This document shows, in pieces, positions 19,913 through 27,823 of a stretch of DNA of 27,823 bases. Position 1 is the first letter of the stretch. Each line of letters opens with the position of its first letter. This DNA is from Rhodospirillaceae bacterium. GTDB lineage: Bacteria > Pseudomonadota > Alphaproteobacteria > UBA8366. The notes beneath the pieces are model-generated. The model worked only from the letters and a program-made list of their open reading frames with translations, did no database searches and was not told the origin of the DNA. The position numbers and the translations under genes were made by a program. The stretch covers positions 673,824-701,646 of the forward strand of contig PBKG01000006.1 in NCBI GenBank assembly GCA_002722095.1, in the 5' to 3' direction.

Positions 19913-20434
19913 TTACTCCTCTTTCTTGCCTTCAGTCGCGGGTTTCTTCGCGGCCGGCTTTTTCTTTGCGGGCGTCTTTTTCTTCGGCGCCGCTTTCTTT
20001 TCCTCAGCGGTTTCCTTTTTGGCGGCTGCCTTTTTCTTTGGCGCCGGCTTTTTAGCTTCCGACTTGGCTTTATTCGCCGTGTCTTCCTTCGCTTCTTTCT
20101 TTTCCGCTGCAGGCTTTTTGCCCTTGGTGAGGATATCCGTGATTTTCACCAGAGTGACATGCTGGCGATGGCCTTTGAGCCGGCGATAGCCTTGGCGTCG
20201 CTTGCGTTTGAAGACCAAAATCTTGTCGTCGCGGGTCTGTTCCATGACCGTGCCGGCCACGCTGGCACCCGATACGAGCGGCGTGCCCACGGTATTGGAT
20301 TTATCGTCGCCCACCATCAACACCTGGTCGAATGCGACTTTGCTGCCGGTCTTGGCGTCCAGCTTCTCGATCCGAACCACATCGTCCTTGGCGACTTTAT
20401 ATTGTTTGCCGCCGGTTTTAATTACTGCAAACAT
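19913..20434 (-). CDS. rplU: 50S ribosomal protein L21 with long Lys/Ala-rich tail
   Basis: L21 binds 23S rRNA in the large subunit. Residues 1 to about 102 are a standard L21 (MFAVIKTGGKQYKV, KVAFDQVLMVG, KILVFKRKRRQGYRRLKGHRQ). The remaining 70 or so residues are a low-complexity basic tail made of Lys, Ala, Glu and Pro (KKPAPKKKAAAKKETAEE and similar). Such tails occur in some alphaproteobacterial L21 proteins, but E. coli L21 ends at 103 residues. The promoter at 20501-20528 drives rplU-rpmA. A 12-bp palindrome (TCCGTATACGGA, 20443-20454) overlaps the region just ahead of the ribosome-binding site. Confidence 0.98.
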   Translation of the reverse strand: MFAVIKTGGKQYKVAKDDVVRIEKLDAKTGSKVAFDQVLMVGDDKSNTVGTPLVSGASVAGTVMEQTRDDKILVFKRKRRQGYRRLKGHRQHVTLVKITDILTKGKKPAAEKKEAKEDTANKAKSEAKKPAPKKKAAAKKETAEEKKAAPKKKTPAKKKPAAKKPATEGKKEE

Positions 20435-20442
20435 TGGCTTTT

Positions 20443-20454
20443 TCCGTATACGGA
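20443..20454. repeat. 12-bp palindrome in the rplU leader
   Basis: TCCGTATACGGA is a perfect palindrome 9-20 bases ahead of the rplU ATG, within the predicted leader of about 60 bases. Its GGA may be part of the ribosome-binding site. A regulatory role is speculative. Confidence 0.25.
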
Positions 20455-20500
20455 GTCGGTGCTCAAAGAGGTAAATTAGCCCCTTTAAAGCGCGTGCGGG

Positions 20501-20528
20501 ACTATACGCCGCGATCAGCCTAAGTCAA
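20501..20528 (-). promoter_or_regulatory. Sigma-70-type promoter of rplU-rpmA
   Basis: On the - strand TTGACT (20528-20523), a 16-base spacer and TATAGT (20506-20501): five of six matches in each box. The predicted start near 20494 gives a leader of about 60 bases before the rplU ATG. Confidence 0.75.
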
Positions 20529-20790
20529 CGGTTTTGGAAGATTTTTTATCTCATCTGACAATGGTGCGAATTGGCGAATTTTCCCGGTTTGGCTTTCTAA
20601 CAGTGTCGATTTACCAATGGGTTGGGGCCAATCGCCTTCGGTTGGGCTTTTGCGGAACGATAGCAGGGTATTTGGGCTAGACAGGTCTGCGAGGCCTGCG
20701 CTAGGTAAGCGATCCAAATGCGACCAAATTTTTGGTGTTTCGCCAGCCGTGATCGAATTTTTATCCGGCCTGTGCGGTGAAATTTCCTGC
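20529..20790. other. Intergenic region between rplU promoter and tRNA-Ser
   Basis: About 260 bases, part of a 356-base stretch without a gene between rplU and the tRNA. It must contain the + strand promoter of the tRNA gene, but I see no pair of boxes good enough to call. No credible ORF, repeat or hairpin terminator was found. Confidence 0.5.
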
Positions 20791-20878
20791 GGAGAGGTGC
20801 CGGAGTGGTCGAACGGGGCGGTCTCGAAAACCGTTGTGCGCTTGCGTACCCAGGGTTCGAATCCCTGTCTCTCCGCCA
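20791..20878 (+). tRNA. tRNA-Ser (anticodon CGA)
   Basis: The acceptor stem GGAGAGG pairs with the 3' CTCTCC region. The anticodon stem GCGGT/ACCGT holds the loop CTCGAAA, so the anticodon is CGA (reads UCG, serine). A long variable arm (TGTGCGCTTGCGTA region) confirms the serine class, the T arm is CAGGGTTCGAATCCCTG, and the CCA end is encoded (20876-20878). Seven T residues follow directly and may help termination. Confidence 0.97.
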
Positions 20879-20887
20879 TTTTTTTCT

Positions 20888-21460
20888 CTAGAGCGAGCCT
20901 AGAACCATAAACGAGCCGTCCGGGTTGCGTTTGGCCACTACGACTTCGCCGGAATCCGGATAAGCGTCCAGCAATGCGCTGGCGGTGACGAAATGGGCGA
21001 CGAGTAGCAGTGGCCCGGTCGGTTTATAGGTGCCGAGCCAGCTTTTGAGTTCGGCGGTTTGCGGGTCGCCCCGTTCAGGGGCTTCGTAAAACGAATTCAG
21101 AGCGGGCAGTTCATTGACCGGGCCAAGCTCCATGAGCCGCGCGGTTTCCTGGCACCGGCACCATTGGCTCGAATGGATGTCCATGGATTTGAGGCCGTTG
21201 GCGCGGAATCGCGCGCCTATAGCGCGTGCCTGCGCGCGGCCTTCCTCGTTCAGATTACGCTGGGTCGAGCAATCGCCCAGGGTGAATTCCGCCGGGTCGC
21301 CACTGCCGGGGGCGAGCGCATGACGCATCAGCGCGAAGGCTTCGCCGCTTTTAAGCGCCTGCCACAACGCCCTCTCATCACTTTCGGCCAAAGCGGCGGA
21401 CATTCCGCTCGTAATAAGAAATGCGGTGCAAATTGCACCAAATGCCAGTCGCTTGATCAT
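20888..21460 (-). CDS. Histidine phosphatase family protein, exported
   Basis: The 190-residue protein has a signal peptide (about 1-25, LAFGAICTAFLITSGMSAALA), so it is probably periplasmic. It shows the phosphoglycerate-mutase-like histidine phosphatase pattern: ALMRHALAPG with the catalytic H47, RNLNEEGRAQARAIGARFR, SSQWCRCQETARLM, and the second histidine H156 in LLLVAHFV. The fold acts on phosphorylated small molecules or proteins through a phosphohistidine; the substrate cannot be read from sequence. It ends ten bases from the tRNA gene on the other strand and is divergent from the CoA-transferase gene, from which it is separated by 117 bases. Confidence 0.9.
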   Translation of the reverse strand: MIKRLAFGAICTAFLITSGMSAALAESDERALWQALKSGEAFALMRHALAPGSGDPAEFTLGDCSTQRNLNEEGRAQARAIGARFRANGLKSMDIHSSQWCRCQETARLMELGPVNELPALNSFYEAPERGDPQTAELKSWLGTYKPTGPLLLVAHFVTASALLDAYPDSGEVVVAKRNPDGSFMVLGSL

Positions 21461-21577
21461 GTCGATTCCGTTTCGAATGATGTCTCGAGGTTGCTCTGTT
21501 GCTGTTATTGACTAAAAACATGGAACACCCGCACCGGCGATCAAGCGCACGGCGACGCATTATATACAGAGGGAAAA

Positions 21578-22780
21578 ATGAACGAACCGAAAGACACGCC
21601 GTTAAAAGGCCTCAAAGTGATCGACGCGGCGACGGTGATCGCCGGGCCAACTCTAGCAATGCATCTCGGCGATTTCGGCGCCGAGGTGTTGAAGGTCGAG
21701 CATCCGCGCGGCGACGTATTGCGGGTAACCGGCTATCAGAAAGACGGTGTCGGGCTGTGGTTCAAGATGGCCAATCGCAACAAACGCGGCGTGACGCTCA
21801 ATTTCTCGAATCCCAAAGGCCAGGAAATCTTCAAGCGACTGGTTGCCGACGCGGATGTGCTGGTGGAAAATTTTCGCACAGGTACGATGGAAAAATGGGG
21901 TCTTGGCTGGGAAGATTTACGCAAGATTAATCCCAAGCTGGTGATGGTGAGGCTAACCGGTTTCGGTCAAACCGGGCCGTATAAGAATCGCCCAGGCTTC
22001 GGTACGGTCGCCGAGGTGTTCAGTGGATTTGCCCATATCACCGGCTATGAGGATGGTCCGCCGACGCTGCCCAATTTCGGTCTTGCCGATTGCATCGCCG
22101 CCTCCTTTGGTGCGTCCGCGGTGATGTATGCGCTCTATCACCGCGACGTTAAGGGCGGCGAGGGCCAGTTCATCGACCTTTCGATTTATGAGCCCTTATT
22201 TCAGGTGCTCGGCCCGCAGCCGGTGCAATATGACCAGCTTGGCATCGTCCAGCACCGAATGGGCAACCGTTCAAAAAACAATGCGCCTCGCAATACCTAT
22301 GAGACCAAGGACGGTAATTGGGTGGCGATCTCAACGAATGCGCCGGCGATCGTCACCCGCGTGCTGACACTCTGCGGTGGAGAAGAGGCGGCGAACGACC
22401 CCCGGTTTGCGACGCCGCAAAGCCGGGTGGAACATATCGAGGAAGTGGACGGTATCGTCGCCGATTGGGTCAAGGCTCGAAATCTCGACGAGGTGCTGGA
22501 AAAGTTCGAAGAGGCCGAAGCGGCAATCGGGCCAGCTTATGATATCGCTCAAATTTTCGAAGACCCTCAGTACCAGGCCCGCAACGATATCGTCGCGGTT
22601 GACGATGATGAGTTGGGACCGATCCGCATGGCGAACGCGTTTCCTTTCTTGTCCGAGACGCCCGCACAAATCCGCCATGCTGGGCCAAGCTTGGGCCAGC
22701 ACAATGACGAAGTTTTCGGCGAGGAACTTGGCTTTAGCGCGGATGAAATCGCGGCCATGAAAGACGATGGTGCGATTTAA
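21578..22780 (+). CDS. Family III (CaiB/BaiF) CoA-transferase
   Basis: Family III enzymes move CoA between carboxylic acids through an aspartyl-anhydride intermediate. The 400-residue protein starts GLKVIDAATVIAGPTLAMHLGDFGAEVLKVEHP, continues NRNKRGVTLNFSNPKGQEIF and LVENFRTGTMEKWGL, and has the expected catalytic aspartate D171 in FGLADCIAASFGA. The ribosome-binding site AGAGGG precedes the ATG. Substrates are not predictable; formyl-CoA, carnitine, succinyl and branched acids are all used within this family. It is convergent with the TPR/oxygenase gene, with three bases between the stops and no terminator visible. Confidence 0.93.
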   Translation: MNEPKDTPLKGLKVIDAATVIAGPTLAMHLGDFGAEVLKVEHPRGDVLRVTGYQKDGVGLWFKMANRNKRGVTLNFSNPKGQEIFKRLVADADVLVENFRTGTMEKWGLGWEDLRKINPKLVMVRLTGFGQTGPYKNRPGFGTVAEVFSGFAHITGYEDGPPTLPNFGLADCIAASFGASAVMYALYHRDVKGGEGQFIDLSIYEPLFQVLGPQPVQYDQLGIVQHRMGNRSKNNAPRNTYETKDGNWVAISTNAPAIVTRVLTLCGGEEAANDPRFATPQSRVEHIEEVDGIVADWVKARNLDEVLEKFEEAEAAIGPAYDIAQIFEDPQYQARNDIVAVDDDELGPIRMANAFPFLSETPAQIRHAGPSLGQHNDEVFGEELGFSADEIAAMKDDGAI

Positions 22781-22783
22781 TCT

Positions 22784-24514
22784 CTAATCCGGTTGATCGG
22801 GTATCGGAATGATGTTGAAGGCAACGCTAATTCTTCGCTCGGTGACGCCGGTCGGCACCGTTCGGTGGAACATGTAGCCTGGAAAGAGCACCATCTTGCC
22901 TTCCTCGGGCTGTATGAACACGGTTTCGGGGTCTAGGTCGACGGGAAACTCCGGCGGCGGTGTGCCGAATTCGATCCAGCCCGCACGATCCGAGCTGTCG
23001 TCCCCGACGACGTCCGGCAATCGCACGTAATAGACACCGCTCAGCCAAGCGGTGTTGTGGGCGTGCGATATCTGATGACCGGGTCCGTCGAGCACGACGG
23101 CCCAGGCATTGAGCCACCATTCCTCGGGCTTACCTGCAATGAAGGGGTGGGCCGGGTCATCGGGCAGTGCTTCGATATAGTCGGTGATGGCTTGGCGCAA
23201 AATCGTCTGAAAAGCGGCAAATGGCCCCATCGGTTCGGCAAACAGTTCGCCGGAGTGGTAGCCATCCCGGGTTGCGTTGCGCGGCGGAGATAGCGTGAGC
23301 GAAGGGTGGTCGATCACATGTTCGGCGAGTGCGTCGTTGAATGCGCCGATATCGACGAACTCTTCCGGCGCGGAAATTTGGATTGGACGGAGAAAATGGT
23401 CGAAATCCACCAGCCGGCGGACACCGTCGCGGTCACCCAGTGCCTCTAATATCAATGACAGAATAACGAGAACATGGGTGTCGTCCGGGTGATCGGCGAG
23501 GTAACCCTCAGCTGTGATTTTCGCCGTGTCCGCATCGCCGCCGGCGAGCTGGCACTGGGCTAGGGCGGCAACGCTGACACCGTCCGGAAGGTGCTCCACC
23601 GCGCATTCGAACTCTGCCGCTGCTTCTTCGAAACGGCCCGCTTCCTGTAGCAAGATACCGAGAAGAATATCGACACCGCGGTAACCGGGGCGCAAACGGT
23701 AGGCCTCTTCACATAGTTCAATCGCCCGGTCGAGATCGCCGGCTTCTTGCACTGCGCGGGCGAGGTGGAGGTGCGCATCGGCGTAGTCGGGTTTTAACTC
23801 GATCGCTTTTTCGTAGACCGGGATCGCATCTTCCCACCGGCCTTGTTGGGCCCGGCACCGGGCGAGTTGGAAATGCGGCAATGGATGGGAGGCATCGATG
23901 GCAATGGCCCGCTCGCAGCTCGCTTCCGCTTCCTCCATCCGATAGAGATCCTGTAGCAGTTGGGCGTGACGCAGCTGAAGTTTCAGCATATGCGGATGTT
24001 TTTCGATTAGCCCGGCCAGCACCGGTACTGCGTCTGCCGCCCGGTCGGTTTCGCTCAGCAGCCGCGCCAGATCGAGCGCCATTTGGTCGTTGTCCGGTGT
24101 CCTTCGGTAGGCGATTTCCAGCGCGTCGGCAGCACCGTCGAAATCGCCTGTCTGCTCCAATACCTGTGCGAGATCGGGATAGAGGTCATCCAAATCCGGC
24201 GCGAGGGCGATTGCATCTCGGTAAGCTTCCGCCGATTCTTCGAACCGCTCCGAATTGGCCAAAATCGCAGCATGGTTGGCGGCAAATTCCGGTGATGTGG
24301 GCGATGCATCACGAGCCCGTGCGATCAGGGCAATTGCTTCCTCCTGATCGCCCTGCTCATGCTTGAGCAGGCCTAGCAGATTGGCGGCATCTCCATTATT
24401 CGGCGCCATATCGAGGACCGCACGGTACGACGCCTCCGCTTCCTCGGTCCGGCCGGCCTGGTGGGCGGCCATGGCTTGGTTCAGGCCATGTTCGATGTCG
24501 TCACGCTGCGCCAT
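22784..24514 (-). CDS. TPR-repeat protein with C-terminal 2-oxoglutarate/Fe(II) oxygenase domain
   Basis: Residues 1 to about 370 are roughly ten tetratricopeptide repeats (for example AMAAHQAGRTEEAEASYRAV and AIPVYEKAIELKPDYADAHL), a protein-binding scaffold. Residues about 385-576 match a putative 2OG-Fe(II) oxygenase family (2OG-FeII_Oxy_5 type): HAHNTAWLSGVYYVRLP with H484 and H486, WIEFGTPP, MVLFPGYMFHRTVP with the distal H550, and ERRISVAFN with the arginine (560-561) expected to hold 2-oxoglutarate. The protein is acidic with no signal peptide, so it is probably cytoplasmic. Such enzymes hydroxylate proteins or small molecules; the target is unknown. A promoter candidate lies at 24570-24598. 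Confidence 0.88.
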   Translation of the reverse strand: MAQRDDIEHGLNQAMAAHQAGRTEEAEASYRAVLDMAPNNGDAANLLGLLKHEQGDQEEAIALIARARDASPTSPEFAANHAAILANSERFEESAEAYRDAIALAPDLDDLYPDLAQVLEQTGDFDGAADALEIAYRRTPDNDQMALDLARLLSETDRAADAVPVLAGLIEKHPHMLKLQLRHAQLLQDLYRMEEAEASCERAIAIDASHPLPHFQLARCRAQQGRWEDAIPVYEKAIELKPDYADAHLHLARAVQEAGDLDRAIELCEEAYRLRPGYRGVDILLGILLQEAGRFEEAAAEFECAVEHLPDGVSVAALAQCQLAGGDADTAKITAEGYLADHPDDTHVLVILSLILEALGDRDGVRRLVDFDHFLRPIQISAPEEFVDIGAFNDALAEHVIDHPSLTLSPPRNATRDGYHSGELFAEPMGPFAAFQTILRQAITDYIEALPDDPAHPFIAGKPEEWWLNAWAVVLDGPGHQISHAHNTAWLSGVYYVRLPDVVGDDSSDRAGWIEFGTPPPEFPVDLDPETVFIQPEEGKMVLFPGYMFHRTVPTGVTERRISVAFNIIPIPDQPD

Positions 24515-24569
24515 AGTCTCTCAATGTGCCGTGATCGGCCAAGATCGAAGGACATTATGATACCGCCGA

Positions 24570-24598
24570 AATTTAGAAAATACTCTTTGGCGTATCAA
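24570..24598 (-). promoter_or_regulatory. Possible promoter of the TPR/oxygenase gene
   Basis: On the - strand TTGATA (24598-24593), a 17-base spacer and TAAATT (24575-24570). The spacing is ideal and the -10 is moderate. It lies in the 106-base gap after the ThDP enzyme gene, about 55 bases before the TPR gene ATG. Confidence 0.45.
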
Positions 24599-24620
24599 AA
24601 CAGACGCAATCGTTCTGATA

Positions 24621-26279
24621 TCAGCGGGATTCGATGGCCTCGATCGTCGTGGACGGCGAAATATGGTTCAGACTGATCCGCGTCTCGACGACTGCTGGTC
24701 CGTCATGGGCAAAAGCGGCGGCGACAGTTTCCTCCACCTCGCTTTCGCTTTGGATCAGAAAACCCTTGGCGCCGAAACTTTCGCCCCAAGCGGCGAAGTC
24801 CGGGTTCTGGAGCTCGGTTGAGGTAACACGTCCGGGAAAGTTTTTCGCTTGATGCATGCGGATCGTGCCGTAGGCACTGTTGTTGGCGATGAACAGCTTT
24901 AGGGGAACACCGTATTGGACCGCCGTCGCAAGTTCGTTGCCGGTCATCATGACGCCGCCATCTCCACAAAATGCGACTACCTGACGTCCCGGCGTTGCGA
25001 GACCGGCGCCAACCGCGCACGGAACGCCCGGGCCCATGGCGCCGACTGTAGCGCCGAGGAAATCGTTCTTCTGGGTCAGATGCAGGAACCGCGAGGGCCA
25101 GCTGGAGAAGTTGCCCGCATCCGTGGTGACCACCGCATCTTCGGCAAGATGTTTGTCGATCTCCTGGATGACATGGCCGAATACGACACCGTCGTTGGAT
25201 GAAACCGGATCCCATTTCATGACACTCAAGTGGGCCTCGTTCAATTGCTTGACCCAGCTGGTGCGGTCCTTGCCGTTAGAGCCGCGCCCGCCGGCAATCA
25301 TCGTCTTGAGGAATTCGGTCGCGTCGCAGGCGATACCCAGGGTCGAATGCCAGAGCCGTCCGATTTCCGTTGCGTCGGGCCAAACATGGATCATCGGATG
25401 ATCGGGAATCGGCGCGCGCGGGAAAGTAAAGCTTTGGCTCATCGATGGGCCACCGCGATCCCCGATGATCAGCATCAAATCCGTGGTTTTCATAATATCC
25501 AGAAGTTCCGCCGGCGCTCGGTTGGGCAGACGACCGGCACAATGGGAATGCTGGCTGTCGAAGACATGAAAGCGCCGCTGCGGGGTTGCTACCGGTACGT
25601 CGAAGGTTTCGGCAAACTCGGTGAGCGCCGCCATCGCCTCAGGGCCTTTGACATTACCGCCGGCAATCGCCACCGGTCGTTCCGAATTACGGATCATATC
25701 CAGTGCTTGTTCCGTGTCCGCCCGGCTCGGTCCTGCCTTCGGTAATGGCACCGGCGAGACGACCTCGGAATCGCTATCGCCGTAAAGTACGTCTTCCGGC
25801 AACACTACGACGACCGGGCCCGGCGTCCCTGACTGGGCGACATGGAAGGCGCGGGCGACATACTCACCAAGCCGGCGTTGATCGACCGCTTCGATGACAA
25901 GCTTTGCGGTATCGGAAAAAGTTTTCGAATAATTCATTTCCTGCAGCGCCATGCGGCCGAGTTCTTCCAATTCGGCCTGGCCGATCAAGAACACCACCGG
26001 TTCCGCGTCGTGATACGCCACGTGAAGCGAAATCGCCGCATTCATCGCGCCGGGTCCGCGGCTAATAATGCAAACGCCGGGCTTGCCGGTAATCTTGCCG
26101 TGAGCGACCGCCATTAGGCCGGCGCCGCTTTCGTGCCGGCAAACGACCAGCTTCATATCGGGAAATTCGAGAAACGCGTCGGTGAGCGGTAGATAACTTT
26201 CGCCGGGTACACAGAAGGCGACGTCGACACCATGGGCATCGAGGCTAGCGGCGATTACGCGGGCAGCGCCGGTGGGCAT
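24621..26279 (-). CDS. ThDP-dependent acetolactate synthase-like enzyme
   Basis: The 552-residue protein has the three-domain layout of the acetolactate synthase/pyruvate oxidase superfamily. The N-terminal PYR domain carries the catalytic glutamate E50 (CRHESGAGLMA) and VPGESYLPLTDAF. The central domain spans about 190-330. The C-terminal PP domain holds the thiamine diphosphate motif GDG (439-441) followed by NN (466-467). A strong ribosome-binding site GGGGAGGA precedes the ATG. No regulatory subunit (ilvN/ilvH type) is adjacent, so this is probably not the main biosynthetic acetolactate synthase; the 2-oxo acid substrate is unknown. It is followed on the same strand by the TPR/oxygenase gene. 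Confidence 0.9.
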   Translation of the reverse strand: MPTGAARVIAASLDAHGVDVAFCVPGESYLPLTDAFLEFPDMKLVVCRHESGAGLMAVAHGKITGKPGVCIISRGPGAMNAAISLHVAYHDAEPVVFLIGQAELEELGRMALQEMNYSKTFSDTAKLVIEAVDQRRLGEYVARAFHVAQSGTPGPVVVVLPEDVLYGDSDSEVVSPVPLPKAGPSRADTEQALDMIRNSERPVAIAGGNVKGPEAMAALTEFAETFDVPVATPQRRFHVFDSQHSHCAGRLPNRAPAELLDIMKTTDLMLIIGDRGGPSMSQSFTFPRAPIPDHPMIHVWPDATEIGRLWHSTLGIACDATEFLKTMIAGGRGSNGKDRTSWVKQLNEAHLSVMKWDPVSSNDGVVFGHVIQEIDKHLAEDAVVTTDAGNFSSWPSRFLHLTQKNDFLGATVGAMGPGVPCAVGAGLATPGRQVVAFCGDGGVMMTGNELATAVQYGVPLKLFIANNSAYGTIRMHQAKNFPGRVTSTELQNPDFAAWGESFGAKGFLIQSESEVEETVAAAFAHDGPAVVETRISLNHISPSTTIEAIESR

Positions 26280-26377
26280 GAGACTATCCTCCCCTAGGAT
26301 GATTGTTTGACCGGCGTGCGCGAGCGCCTCGGCGCCGGTGATGAAGGTGAATTTTTAAGCCGAAGTGTCGTTGAAAT

Positions 26378-27130
26378 CTAGCTATCGCCGAGCCTCAGCA
26401 TTTTGCTGAGTTCAGTGGGGAACGGGAAGACGATGGTGTTCGTCTTGTCACTGGCAATATCCTGCAGGCTGTTGAGATAGCGAAGCTGCATTGCCTGCGG
26501 TTCGCGCGACAGAGCATTCGCCGCCTCGACCAGTTTTTCCGCCGCCTCTTGCTCACCGAGCGCGTTGATCACCTTGGCGCGGCGGATACGTTCGGCTTCC
26601 GCCTGACGGGCGATGGCGCGAACCATGCTTTCGTCGATATCCACATGCTTGATTTCCACATTGGCGACCTTGATGCCCCAGGCATCGGTTTGAGCATCGA
26701 GAATTTCCTGCAGATCCGCGTTGAGCTTGTCGCGTTCCGACAGCATCTCGTCGAGTTCGTGCTTGCCGAGGACGGAGCGCAAGGTGGTCTGAGCAAGTTG
26801 ACTGGTGGCGGCGAGATAATTCTCCACCTGGATGATCGCTTTCGAGGGCTCGACGATGCGGAAGTAAATCACCGCATTCACTTTTACCGAGACATTATCT
26901 TTCGAGATCACATCCTGGGTTGGCACGTCGACGACCAAGGTGCGCAGATCCACCCGGTTCATGGTTTGGATGAAAGGGATCAGGATGATCAGGCCCGGCC
27001 CTTTGACCGATGTGAAGCGGCCGAGTGTGAATGTGACGCCCCGCTCGTACTCGCGGAGAATTTTGATCGACGTCGCCAAAATGATAATCGTCAAAATGAC
27101 GATAGGCGCTATGACATAAAGCTGAGCCAT
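26378..27130 (-). CDS. Slipin / stomatin-like SPFH protein
   Basis: Slipins are membrane proteins of the SPFH (band 7) family that assemble into ring or cage-like microdomains and pair with NfeD. The 250-residue protein has an N-terminal membrane segment (about 5-24, [17 protein letters not shown] in part) and the SPFH domain (about 25-190): [57 protein letters not shown] and [31 protein letters not shown]. An alanine/glutamate helix follows. It starts three bases after the stop of the NfeD gene with GGAAGG ahead of it, so the two are coupled. Confidence 0.95.
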   Translation of the reverse strand: MAQLYVIAPIVILTIIILATSIKILREYERGVTFTLGRFTSVKGPGLIILIPFIQTMNRVDLRTLVVDVPTQDVISKDNVSVKVNAVIYFRIVEPSKAIIQVENYLAATSQLAQTTLRSVLGKHELDEMLSERDKLNADLQEILDAQTDAWGIKVANVEIKHVDIDESMVRAIARQAEAERIRRAKVINALGEQEAAEKLVEAANALSREPQAMQLRYLNSLQDIASDKTNTIVFPFPTELSKMLRLGDS

Positions 27131-27133
27131 TTT

Positions 27134-27823
27134 CTAACCTTCCCTGTTTTCGGTCGGGCCGACCACGACATTTAGCCCGTCCACTTGCTTGATTTCGACC
27201 TGTTGGCCTTTTTTCAGTTTTTCCATGCCCGATGCTTTCCAGCGCTCGCCCTCAGCCCAGACAAATCCCTCATTCTTCGACCATTCCACGACTTCGGCCA
27301 AAGTGCCCACCAAAGTGACGGTGCCCGAAGTGACCGGGCGGCGGAAGCTGCGCCAGGCATAGCCGAGCACGATCGCGAAAAGCAGGCCGCAGAATGCGGC
27401 GGTCGAAATAATTACCGTCCAGGAAAGCTGGAACTCGGGCGAATCCGCATCGAACAGTAAAGTCGCCCCGACGATGAAAGCGATGACACCGCCGATTCCC
27501 AATATCCCGAAGGAGGGCAAAAAGGCCTCGGCGGTCATGAAAGCAAGGCCCAACAGCACGAGCCCGGCACCGGTATAGTTGAGCGGCAGTACGTTCATGG
27601 CATAGAGACCGAGCAGCAAACAGATGCCGCCGATGACCCCGGGGCCGACCAGACCCGGATGCCAAAATTCGAAGATAATTCCGTAAATACCGACCAGCAT
27701 CAGGATGAAGGCAACGTTGGGGTTGGTAATCACGGCAAGGAACTTCATCTGCCAATCCGGTTCGATCCGTTCGGTCACCATGCGCTTGGTATCGATCGTC
27801 ACTTTTGTTTTGCCGATCTCGAC
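27134..27823 (-). CDS. NfeD family membrane protein, C-terminal part (5' end outside window)
   Basis: The frame is open to the window edge; the codons at 27803-27823 continue in phase as VEIGKTK, so GTG 27802 is not the real start. About 230 residues are visible of a protein likely near 430-450 in the long NfeD class, whose N-terminal ClpP-like serine protease domain would be outside. Seen here are the segment WQMKFLAVITNPNVAFILMLVGIYG in part, several membrane helices with GPGVIGGICLLLGLYAM and GILGIGGVIAFIVGATLLF, and a C-terminal OB-fold domain (GTVTLVGTLAEVVEW, GQQVEIKQVDGLNVVV). It partners the downstream slipin. Confidence 0.93.
   Translation of the reverse strand, partial: VEIGKTKVTIDTKRMVTERIEPDWQMKFLAVITNPNVAFILMLVGIYGIIFEFWHPGLVGPGVIGGICLLLGLYAMNVLPLNYTGAGLVLLGLAFMTAEAFLPSFGILGIGGVIAFIVGATLLFDADSPEFQLSWTVIISTAAFCGLLFAIVLGYAWRSFRRPVTSGTVTLVGTLAEVVEWSKNEGFVWAEGERWKASGMEKLKKGQQVEIKQVDGLNVVVGPTENREG

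Noticed and set aside
20520..20879. 119-residue minus-strand ORF beginning MAERQGFEPWVRK
   Set aside because: It is the antisense of the tRNA-Ser gene plus intergenic DNA; this N-terminus is a well-known spurious translation of serine tRNA genes.
21578..26279. CoA-transferase plus ThDP enzyme as a formyl-CoA transferase / oxalyl-CoA decarboxylase pair
   Set aside because: The two genes are on opposite strands with another gene between them, and the ThDP enzyme shows acetolactate synthase-like rather than clear oxalyl-CoA decarboxylase features.
26310..26339. Hairpin ACCGGCG/CGCCGGT between the slipin and ThDP enzyme genes as a terminator
   Set aside because: The stem has a 16-base loop and no T-run follows on either strand.

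Overview
The window is bacterial chromosome, most likely from an alphaproteobacterium of the Rhodospirillales type. The evidence is gene order: an F1-only ATP synthase operon (atpHAGDC, without F0 genes) behind priA, and a long opposite-strand run rplU-rpmA-obgE-proB-proA-nadD-rsfS-rlmH-gpmI-envC-ctpA-(polysaccharide deacetylase)-rppH. Both arrangements are characteristic of that class. Coding is dense and fairly GC-rich, with many overlapping start and stop codons. I see no insertion sequence, phage gene, CRISPR array or integrase.

Layout. Positions 1-6760 (+): the 3' part of priA, then atpH-atpA-atpG-atpD-atpC, closed by a hairpin terminator near 6750 that is also usable from the other strand. 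Positions 6799-20434 (-): the long housekeeping and envelope run, read from rplU at the right to a secreted or envelope-type HExxH protein at the left. A consensus-like promoter precedes rplU. A strong intrinsic terminator separates rpmA from obgE, and a second (bidirectional) one lies between proA and nadD. A near-perfect sigma-70 promoter at 7862-7890 starts the last unit. Position 20791 (+): tRNA-Ser(CGA). Positions 20888-24514: a periplasmic histidine phosphatase (-), a family III CoA-transferase (+) and a TPR/2-oxoglutarate oxygenase fusion (-). Positions 24621-27823 (-): a ThDP-dependent acetolactate-synthase-like enzyme, a slipin, and the C-terminal part of an NfeD membrane protein that continues past the window.

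How the genes work together. The atp genes build the catalytic head and stalk of ATP synthase. proB-proA carry out the first two steps of proline synthesis. rplU, rpmA, obgE, rsfS and rlmH all act on the large ribosomal subunit. The EnvC-like activator, the CtpA protease and the periplasmic deacetylase-like protein form an envelope/cell-separation group. NfeD and slipin are a known membrane partner pair.

I found no clearly new multi-gene system. The most useful leads are small: two genes (rsfS and the deacetylase) that seem to lack a normal start codon, a possible 45-residue hydrophobic ORF directly behind a strong promoter at 7711-7890, and a terminator that leaves obgE-proBA no room for a promoter of its own. 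All are read from one sequence without alignment or expression data.
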